Source: Caulobacterales bacterium
Lineage (GTDB): Bacteria > Pseudomonadota > Alphaproteobacteria > Caulobacterales > Caulobacteraceae
NCBI GenBank assembly: GCA_017302335.1
Contig: JAFLCT010000005.1
Coordinates: 1 to 49,100 of the forward strand
Reading direction: 5' to 3'
DNA length: 49,100 bases
Both the position numbers and the translations under genes were made by a program. The notes beneath the pieces were generated by a model. It saw nothing but the letters and a program-made list of their open reading frames with translations, made no database searches and was not told the origin of the DNA. This document shows positions 43,738-49,100 of this stretch, one piece after another. Each line of letters opens with the position of its first letter. The first letter of the stretch is position 1.

Positions 43738-44126
43738 GGGGGCTTCGCATCCTGCTGGCGGGGGCGGTTCTGCCGCTCCTGCTGTCGGCTTGCGTCGTTC
43801 ATGTCGCCGATGACGGACCCCATGTTCTGGAGCGGGCAGCGAGCGTCTCGATCCAGACCGTTCAGTTCGAACCGGTTCGCTCGGCGCGGATCGCCGATGG
43901 CCGCCTGTATGTTCGCGTCGAGTCCAACGGTTGCACCGACACGGAGGACTTCGCCGTCCATATCGACGCCTCCGACGACGGCGCGGTCGGCCTGGGCGTC
44001 GAGCGCGAAGACCCGGACCTGTGCAAGGCCCTGGTCCCGGACGGCGTCGAGCTGAGCTGGTCGCTACAGGCGTTGGACATCACCGCGCCTGGCCCGTTCC
44101 GGCTGCTGAACCCGTTGAGGCTCTGA
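43734..44126 (+). CDS. Small lipoprotein, paralogue of the 43170 gene
   Basis: A 130-residue lipoprotein with lipobox LLSAC (Cys near 20). The mature domain contains VRVESNGCTDTEDF, a second cysteine in PDLCKAL, DGVELSWSLQALDI and the end LLNPLRL, matching the 43170 protein motif by motif. The two conserved cysteines probably form a disulfide. GTG 43734 overlaps the stop of the 39-residue lipoprotein gene. The function is unknown; a periplasmic location facing the outer membrane is inferred from the lipobox. Confidence 0.78.
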   Translation: MRGLRILLAGAVLPLLLSACVVHVADDGPHVLERAASVSIQTVQFEPVRSARIADGRLYVRVESNGCTDTEDFAVHIDASDDGAVGLGVEREDPDLCKALVPDGVELSWSLQALDITAPGPFRLLNPLRL

Positions 44127-44141
44127 CGCTCATCGACAGGT

Positions 44142-44164
44142 CCTTCCCCGGCTCACGGGGGAGG
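44142..44164. terminator. Hairpin between convergent genes
   Basis: CCTTCCCCG and CGGGGGAGG pair around GCTCA between the lipoprotein gene and the thioesterase gene. No T-tract is present. It may act as a bidirectional transcription or RNA-stability end. Confidence 0.45.
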
Positions 44165-44177
44165 ATCGTCGATCAGC

Positions 44178-44603
44178 CTAGCGCTGGAACGCCGGCAGGA
44201 TATCGGCGGGGATGCGGTGGGGGCGCATGGTCGTGGCGTCCACCAGCACCCATTCCGTTACGCCCTGGGCGCACAGGCACCCCTCGCCGTCTTCGATACG
44301 GACATAACGACTGAAACGCGGACCTTGGGGATCGCCGACCCAGGTCCGGGCCTTGACCCCCTTCGCCTCGGGCGGGATGGGGCGGAAATAGTCGATCTCG
44401 TGCCGGGTTCCGACCCAGGACCAGCGGCTGCGCGTATCGGCGTCGAACCGGGCGTTCCAGTGGGCCGTGCCCGCATCCTGCAGCCAGCCGACATAGACGA
44501 CGTTATTGACGTGGCCGTTCTCGTCGATGTGCTCGGGCCGCACGTCCAGCGCCAGCTCGAAGACCTCTCGGTCGAGGCGCGGTTCGAGATGCGGCCGGGC
44601 CAT
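44178..44603 (-). CDS. Acyl-CoA thioesterase (hot-dog fold, YbgC/4HBT family)
   Basis: A 141-residue single hot-dog-fold domain. The family motif is VRPEHIDENGHVNNVVYVGWLQDAGTAHW (about residues 21-49), with the catalytic Asp before GHVNN. GTRHEIDYFRPIPPEAKG and RYVRIEDGEGCLCAQG follow. The acyl substrate cannot be deduced. The ATG at 44603 overlaps the grxD stop as ATGA, so it is coupled to the glutaredoxin gene. Confidence 0.87.
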   Translation of the reverse strand: MARPHLEPRLDREVFELALDVRPEHIDENGHVNNVVYVGWLQDAGTAHWNARFDADTRSRWSWVGTRHEIDYFRPIPPEAKGVKARTWVGDPQGPRFSRYVRIEDGEGCLCAQGVTEWVLVDATTMRPHRIPADILPAFQR

Positions 44604-44950
44604 CAGGCTTCGCCGAGGGGCACGCCCTTTTCGGCCAACAGAGCTTGAAGCTCGCCCGCGCCGAACATCTCGCGCACGATGTCCGACCCGCCGACGAACT
44701 CGCCCTTCACATAGAGCTGAGGGATGGTCGGCCAGTCGGTGAAGCTCTTGATGCCTTCACGCAGGCTCTCGTCCTGCAACACGTCGACGCCGACGAAGGG
44801 CGCGCCGACATGGTCCAGGATCTGGACGGCCTGGGCCGAGAAGCCGCAACGCGGCGCATCGGGCGTACCTTTCATGAACAGCACCACCGGATGCTCGGCG
44901 ACGGTCTGGGCGATGAAGGCGAGTGCGGGGTCGGCGGCGACTTCGGTCAC
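44603..44950 (-). CDS. grxD: Monothiol glutaredoxin (Grx4 type)
   Basis: A 115-residue monothiol glutaredoxin that carries [2Fe-2S] clusters with glutathione and BolA partners. The CGFS active site is in APRCGFSAQAVQIL (Cys near 33), with VVLFMKGTP before it. The glutathione-binding TIPQLYVKGEFVGGSDIVREM follows. bolA lies 1 kb upstream on the same strand, which fits the known Grx4-BolA partnership in iron-sulfur traffic. Confidence 0.93.
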   Translation of the reverse strand: MTEVAADPALAFIAQTVAEHPVVLFMKGTPDAPRCGFSAQAVQILDHVGAPFVGVDVLQDESLREGIKSFTDWPTIPQLYVKGEFVGGSDIVREMFGAGELQALLAEKGVPLGEA

Positions 44951-45046
44951 GGGGGAACCTCTTGGAAGACTGCTCGTCAGCTAGGCGCCCGAGGGGGCGC
45001 GGTCAAGGCGACGTGCGGTCTCAGGGTGCGGTCTCAAGGTTCGGTC

Positions 45047-45961
45047 TCAGGCCGCCTTGGCGCTGACCCGGGCCATTTCGATCTGGGCGGCCAGGCCGGG
45101 CGGCATATCGCGCTCGGTGATCTCGGACAGGGCCGTCAGGCGCGCGGCGTCGTCGGCGTGTATCACCACGCTGGAAATGGACGGCTCGGTCAGGGCGTAC
45201 CCCAGGCAGATGCTCTCGGCGTCCCAATGGGGCGTCTGGTGCAGGAAGGCGAAGGTGCCGGCGGTCGCCAGCGGGCCTTCCTTCTTCTTGCCGCCGAAAC
45301 CGAACCAGCCGCGCTTCTGCTCCTGATCGGAGGCGGCGGCCTTCTTGGCCGTGTTCAGGCTGTCGGGGAAATAGTCGTAGGCGAAGATCGCCATATCCTG
45401 TTCGCGCGCCGTGCGGATGCGGTTGCGCACGCGCCAGTCCGAGTTGACGTGATAGGGCGTGGCCAGCACGTCGAAGGCGCCGGTCGAGACATAGGCGTCC
45501 ATCACCTCGCCGTCACCCGCGACGCCCAGCAGTCGGACCCGACCGGTCGACCGCAGGGCCTTCAAGGCGTTCAGCGACGCCTGAGGCAGTTCGTCCTCGG
45601 CAGGCTCTTCCAGCAGGGCCAGGTCGATCCAGCCCAGGCCCGAGACGTGCAGCGCCCGGTCGATGGCGCCGGTCATGCCTTCGGCGGTGAAGTCGCGCTC
45701 ATGACCGCGGCGGCCGTCGCCTCGGCCCATGGCCAGGCTGACGCAGACCAGTTTGCGCTCGATGTGCGACAGGGCCTGGCCGACGACCTCGGCCAGCACC
45801 GGATCGGCCGTCTCTAGCCGATAGGCGTTGATGCCCGCCTCAAGCGCCGAATAGATCAGCTCCTTGACCTCGGCGGGGCCGCGCGACAGGGCCTCGAAGC
45901 CCAGCGACAGGGTCAGGTTGGAAACGGCGGCGCCGGAGCGTCCGAAGGGGCGGTAACGCAT
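45047..45961 (-). CDS. Aldo/keto reductase-like protein lacking catalytic residues
   Basis: A 304-residue protein with the (beta/alpha)8 layout of aldo/keto reductases: MRYRPFGRSGAAVSNLTLSLGFEAL, GINAYRLETADPVLAEVVGQAL, WIDLALLEEPAEDE, ALKALRSTGRVRLLGVAG, and the C-terminal ALTEPSISSVVIHADD. The Asp-Tyr-Lys-His tetrad is not conserved: ETAD stands for DTA, no Tyr follows, the Lys strand reads VCVSLAMG, and Glu replaces His after IDLALL. It also has a Lys-rich insertion (KKAAASDQEQKRG). It may be a non-enzymatic or altered family member. It lies 3 nt after bolA. Confidence 0.8.
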   Translation of the reverse strand: MRYRPFGRSGAAVSNLTLSLGFEALSRGPAEVKELIYSALEAGINAYRLETADPVLAEVVGQALSHIERKLVCVSLAMGRGDGRRGHERDFTAEGMTGAIDRALHVSGLGWIDLALLEEPAEDELPQASLNALKALRSTGRVRLLGVAGDGEVMDAYVSTGAFDVLATPYHVNSDWRVRNRIRTAREQDMAIFAYDYFPDSLNTAKKAAASDQEQKRGWFGFGGKKKEGPLATAGTFAFLHQTPHWDAESICLGYALTEPSISSVVIHADDAARLTALSEITERDMPPGLAAQIEMARVSAKAA

Positions 45962-45964
45962 GGC

Positions 45965-46204
45965 TCAGCCTCCTGTCGGCGCCGAGGTTTCGAGGGCCAA
46001 GGCGTGCAGTTCGCCGCCCATTCGGCCCTTCAGGGCGGCATAGACCATCTGGTGCTGTTTCACGCGCGCGACGCCCGCGAAGGCGGTCGAGACGATGCGC
46101 GCGCGATAATGGTCGCCGTCGCCGGCCAGATCGACGATCTCGATCTCGGCGTCGGGAAAGGCCTGGACCAGATGGTCACGCAGCATTTCGGCGGACATGG
46201 GCAT
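45965..46204 (-). CDS. BolA-family protein
   Basis: A 77- to 79-residue BolA domain (start ATG 46198 or 46204). It has the compact alpha-beta fold with DAEIEIVDLAGDGDHYRARIVS, then FAGVARVKQHQMVYAALKGRMGGELHALAL. The C-terminal His and the loop His are the usual cluster ligands with Grx4. It is the IbaG/YrbA-like short form. It leads the block bolA, AKR-like, grxD, thioesterase. Confidence 0.9.
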   Translation of the reverse strand: MPMSAEMLRDHLVQAFPDAEIEIVDLAGDGDHYRARIVSTAFAGVARVKQHQMVYAALKGRMGGELHALALETSAPTGG

Positions 46205-46263
46205 GGGCGAACGACCTGACTCGAGTTCGCCGGGCAGGATCGCCTGTAAACCTTAACGCCAGC

Positions 46264-47259
46264 CTATGAAAACAGACTGTCGGCGCGGACGATGCGCGTG
46301 TCGCCTTGGGCGGTGGTGACGGCGTAGGTGAAGCCGGGCTGGAGGGCGAAGCCGCCCGCGCGGCCATGTCGGTCCAGGGCCAGGAAGGCGACCTGAGATC
46401 GGGCGATCTTGTCGCCGCGCAGCCGGGCCAGGCGTTCGATCACCCGACGGCAGGCCGTGGTCGGGTCCAGACCCGCGCGCATCCCTTCGACCACCGAATG
46501 CGACCCCACGACGCGGACCACGTCTTCGCCCACGCCGGTGGCGGTGGCGGCGCCGACTTCATTATCGACATACAGACCCGCGCCGATGATGGGGCTGTCG
46601 CCGACCCGGCCGCGCATCTTGAAGGCCAGGCCCGAGGTGGTGCAGGCGCCCGCCATATGGCCGTCGGCGCCGATGGCCAGAAGGCCGATGGTGTCGTGAT
46701 TGCCCGGTCCGCCCGGCGTGGCGCGCCAATCGAGGTTCTCGCGATTGATGCGCGGGGCGTAGTCGGCGGTCTTGAGCCATTCCCGCCAGGCGGCTTCGGC
46801 CTGGGGCGTGGGCATGACGGCGGTCTGGAACCCCTGGTCCAGGGCGAAGCGGCGCGCGCCTTCGCCGACCAGCATGGTGTGGGGCGTCTTCTCCATCACC
46901 GCGCGGGCGACCGAGACGGCGTGATTGACATCCTCCAGCGCGCAGACCGCGCCGACGTCTCCGGCCCAGGTCATGACGCAGGCGTCCAGCGTGACCTTGC
47001 CGTCGCGGTCGGGCCAGCCGCCCAGGCCCACAGAGGTGTTGGTCGGGTCGGCCTCGGCCACGCGCCCGCCCGCCTCGACCATGTCCAGGGCCGAGCCGCC
47101 CGCCAGGCGGCGCTCCCAACCCGCCTGATTGGCGATGCGGCCGAAATCCCATGTCGAGACCATGATGATGGGCGCGGCGTCGTCGGCCCGCGCCTCGGTC
47201 GGGGCGGCGGCTAGGGCGGCGGTCAGGCCCAAGGCCGTTCTGCGAGACAGGTCGGTCAC
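46264..47259 (-). CDS. Isoaspartyl peptidase/asparaginase-family (Ntn) hydrolase with Tat-like signal
   Basis: A 331-residue Ntn-hydrolase precursor of the plant-type asparaginase/aspartylglucosaminidase group. The N-terminus has a Tat-like SRRTALGLTAALAA signal. GNHDTIGLLAIG carries the Thr that becomes the N-terminal nucleophile after self-cleavage; GRVGDSPIIGAGLYVDN and TATGVGEDVVRV are further family blocks. The CSALDMVEAGG-like element reads GSALDMVEAG. The overall form is closest to N4-(beta-N-acetylglucosaminyl)-L-asparaginase. It overlaps radC (ATGA). Confidence 0.88.
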   Translation of the reverse strand: MTDLSRRTALGLTAALAAAPTEARADDAAPIIMVSTWDFGRIANQAGWERRLAGGSALDMVEAGGRVAEADPTNTSVGLGGWPDRDGKVTLDACVMTWAGDVGAVCALEDVNHAVSVARAVMEKTPHTMLVGEGARRFALDQGFQTAVMPTPQAEAAWREWLKTADYAPRINRENLDWRATPGGPGNHDTIGLLAIGADGHMAGACTTSGLAFKMRGRVGDSPIIGAGLYVDNEVGAATATGVGEDVVRVVGSHSVVEGMRAGLDPTTACRRVIERLARLRGDKIARSQVAFLALDRHGRAGGFALQPGFTYAVTTAQGDTRIVRADSLFS

Positions 47260-47987
47260 ATCAATCCCAATTGCTTGAAACTGGCCACGCCGTCGCGGCC
47301 GACGATCAGATGGTCGTGCACCTCGACGTTCAAGGCGCGGCCCGCCGCGATCACCTGACGGGTCATGTCGATGTCGGCGCGGCTGGGCGTCGGGTCGCCC
47401 GAGGGGTGATTGTGCACCAGGATCAGGGCGCTGGACGACAGCTCCAGCGCGCGGCGCACCACCTCGCGCGGATAGACGGGGGCGTGGTCGACCGTGCCCC
47501 GGTTTTGAATTTCGTCGAGGATGAGCTGGTTCTTCTTGTCGAGGTACAGGACGCGGAACTGTTCCCTCGGCTCATGCTGCAAGGCGATGCGGACATAGGC
47601 CAGCAGGGCCGTCCAGGACGAGATGACCGGCCGTTTCGCCGCCGGTTCCTTGGCCACGCGCTGGGCCGCCGCGAAGATCAATTGCAGGTCCAGGGCCACG
47701 GCGCGGGACGCCTTGCCCCGCGCATAACCCATGGATTTCGCGACCAGATCCTCGACCGCCTCATGGGTGGCCGCGCCTATGCTCTCCAGACTGCCGAACC
47801 GGGCCAGGAGGTCCTTCGCCAGGGGTTTGGTGTCCTTGTAGGGAATGCTGCGGAACAGCAGCATCTCCAGCAGTTCATAGTCGGGCAGGGCCTCGATGCC
47901 GCCCTTGGCCGCGCGCTCGCGCAGGCGGTCGCGGTGGCCGGAATGGCGCGGCTTGGCTTTCGCGGGCGTGTCGGCGGCGTCGGTCAC
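47256..47987 (-). CDS. radC: RadC family JAB/MPN-domain protein
   Basis: A 243-residue protein. The N-terminal helix-hairpin-helix-like UPF0758 region has GIEALPDYELLEMLLFRSIPYKDT and LLARFGSLESI. The C-terminal JAB domain has FRVLYLDKKNQLI and the metal motif LILVHNHPSGDPTPSRADIDMT. The catalytic His-x-His and Asp are all intact. Despite the name, a DNA-repair role is unproven. It lies just upstream of, and overlaps, the Ntn-hydrolase gene. Confidence 0.92.
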   Translation of the reverse strand: MTDAADTPAKAKPRHSGHRDRLRERAAKGGIEALPDYELLEMLLFRSIPYKDTKPLAKDLLARFGSLESIGAATHEAVEDLVAKSMGYARGKASRAVALDLQLIFAAAQRVAKEPAAKRPVISSWTALLAYVRIALQHEPREQFRVLYLDKKNQLILDEIQNRGTVDHAPVYPREVVRRALELSSSALILVHNHPSGDPTPSRADIDMTRQVIAAGRALNVEVHDHLIVGRDGVASFKQLGLM

Positions 47988-48027
47988 GCCCCAGACGGTA
48001 GCGACTGGGGCGCGCCGATCAAGCGGC

Positions 48028-48846
48028 TCAGTTCGGGCGGAACAGGCACGCCGGACTGACCGAGAAGATCTCGACGCCGGTCTCGGTGACGCCGACCGTG
48101 TGTTCGCACTGGGCCGACAAGGACTTGTCGCGGGTCACGGCGGTCCAGCCGTCGGACAGCACCTTCACCGGCGGCTTGCCCAGGTTCACCATCGGCTCGA
48201 CAGTGAAGAACATACCCGGTTTCAGCACCGCGCCTTCGCCACGGCGGCCGTAATGCAGGACGTTGGGGCTGTCGTGGAAGATCCGGCCGATGCCGTGGCC
48301 GCAGAAGTCGCGCACCACCGACATACGTTGGGCCTCGACGTATTTCTGGATGGCGTAGCCGATGTCGCCGAAGGTGTTGCCCGGTTTCACCTGCTCCAAG
48401 CCCAGACGCAGGGCCTCATAGGTGACGTCGATCAGCTTTCTGGCGCGCGGATTGATTTCGCCAACCGAATACATCCGGCTGGAATCGCCGTGCCAGCCAT
48501 CGACGATGACGGTGTGATCGATGTTGACGATGTCGCCGTCCTTGAGCACCCGGTCGCCCGGAATGCCGTGGCAGACGACATGGTTGATCGAGGTGCAGAT
48601 GGTCTTGGTGTAGCCCTTGTAGCCCAGGCAGGCGGGCAGGCCGCCGTTGTCCAGGGTGAATTCGCGCACCAGATCGTCCAGCTCGCCAGTGGTCACGCCC
48701 GGAACGACATGAGGGGCGATCATGTCCAGGGCCTCGGCCACCAGGCGTCCGGCCTTGCGCATACCCTCGAAATCCTCGGCGTCGTGCACGCGGATTTCAG
48801 CCGAGCGGATGAAGCTTTCGGTGTCCAGGTCCTGGGTCTCGTACAT
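48028..48846 (-). CDS. map: Methionine aminopeptidase, type I
   Basis: A 272-residue enzyme, which removes the initiator methionine. It has the pita-bread fold with five metal ligands: Asp in NIDHTVIVDG and HGDSS, His in CGHGIGRIFHDSP, Glu in FFTVEPMV and Glu in SAQCEHTV. ATG 48846 (MYETQDLD) is chosen; an in-frame ATG at 48882 would add 12 residues. It is probably independent of the radC block. Confidence 0.94.
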   Translation of the reverse strand: MYETQDLDTESFIRSAEIRVHDAEDFEGMRKAGRLVAEALDMIAPHVVPGVTTGELDDLVREFTLDNGGLPACLGYKGYTKTICTSINHVVCHGIPGDRVLKDGDIVNIDHTVIVDGWHGDSSRMYSVGEINPRARKLIDVTYEALRLGLEQVKPGNTFGDIGYAIQKYVEAQRMSVVRDFCGHGIGRIFHDSPNVLHYGRRGEGAVLKPGMFFTVEPMVNLGKPPVKVLSDGWTAVTRDKSLSAQCEHTVGVTETGVEIFSVSPACLFRPN

Positions 48847-48934
48847 GGGGGTCTCGGGATCGAAGGGCGATATATAGCACATTGCGCCGAGGACGGACGG
48901 AGCGTCCGCCCTCGGTTCGGGATCAAGGTCGGAT

Positions 48935-49100
48935 TCAGGCCTTGGCGTAGCCCTGGCCGCCGTTGGACGGGCGACGACGGCGGCGCTTCAGCTTGTCGAC
49001 CGGCTTGGGTTCGACGCGCGGGTCGTTGTTGACGGTGCGCGGGCGTTCGCCGGCCATGGGGTCATAGGCGCGGACCGGGGGCGCGGCGCGGGCCGCGTCG
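48935..49100 (-). CDS. Unidentified protein, C-terminal fragment
   Basis: The last 55 codons of a leftward gene that enters from the right edge. The tail is proline and arginine rich: DPMAGERPRTVNNDPRVEP, then KLKRRRRRPSNGG and the end GYAKA. It looks disordered and basic, as in RNA- or DNA-binding tails. The domain that would identify it lies beyond the window. Strong G/C at third positions supports coding. Confidence 0.55.
   Translation of the reverse strand, partial: DAARAAPPVRAYDPMAGERPRTVNNDPRVEPKPVDKLKRRRRRPSNGGQGYAKA

Overview
The window is high-GC, densely coded chromosomal DNA of an alphaproteobacterium of the Caulobacterales; gene order and protein sequences suggest Brevundimonas or a close relative, but that is recall and not a database result. 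Supporting points are the block rnd-lptC-lptA-lptB-rpoN-hpf-ptsN, dnaG next to rpoD, an Hsp20/DUF1150 pair, a TIGR02300 'FYDLN acid' protein beside aroA-cmk-rpsA-ihfB, and promoters of the Caulobacter housekeeping type. No prophage, insertion sequence, CRISPR array or rRNA gene was seen.

Layout. 1-1.0 kb: start of a YpfJ-type zinc metallopeptidase, then a small heat-shock protein behind a heat-shock-like promoter and a ROSE-like RNA thermometer, then DUF1150. 1.1-6.7 kb: a leftward envelope/nitrogen block (RNase D, LptC, LptA, LptB, sigma-54, HPF, PtsN). 6.9-11.5 kb: tRNA-Leu, a PadR-like regulator, a short polysaccharide cluster (WecG-type transferase, PHP phosphatase, Wza-like export lipoprotein, UDP-glucuronate 4-epimerase) and tRNA-Ala. 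11.6-17.1 kb: TIGR02300 protein, aroA, cmk, rpsA, ihfB, mscL. 17.2-25.6 kb: an acetyltransferase, an amino-acid permease, carA, a hypothetical gene, dnaG, rpoD. 25.7-28.9 kb: a zeta-toxin-like kinase with a small overlapping partner, then small accessory genes. 29.3-34.0 kb: S1/P1-type nuclease, trmJ-like methyltransferase, a yybP-ykoY manganese riboswitch with mntP, a membrane protein, cobB, an HdeD-like protein. 34.2-37.7 kb: a glutathione-dependent formaldehyde detoxification operon. 38-43.1 kb: sodB, an unknown secreted protein, rpsD, and an MHYT-PAS-GGDEF-EAL protein. 43.1-49.1 kb: three small lipoproteins, a leftward bolA/AKR-like/grxD/thioesterase block, an asparaginase-family hydrolase, radC, map and the tail of an unidentified gene.

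Most genes are core housekeeping. The points most worth a second look are the RNA thermometer at 195-265; a family of exactly 40-nt structured repeats whose two stems covary (1012-1100 and 6757-6897); the candidate toxin-antitoxin pair behind rpoD; the manganese riboswitch with a well placed promoter; an orphan plus-strand terminator suggesting a small RNA next to tRNA-Ala; an aldo/keto reductase-like protein lacking its catalytic residues inside a BolA/glutaredoxin block; a 22-codon reading frame that overlaps both aroA and cmk; and a 9-bp-periodic triple repeat upstream of sodB.
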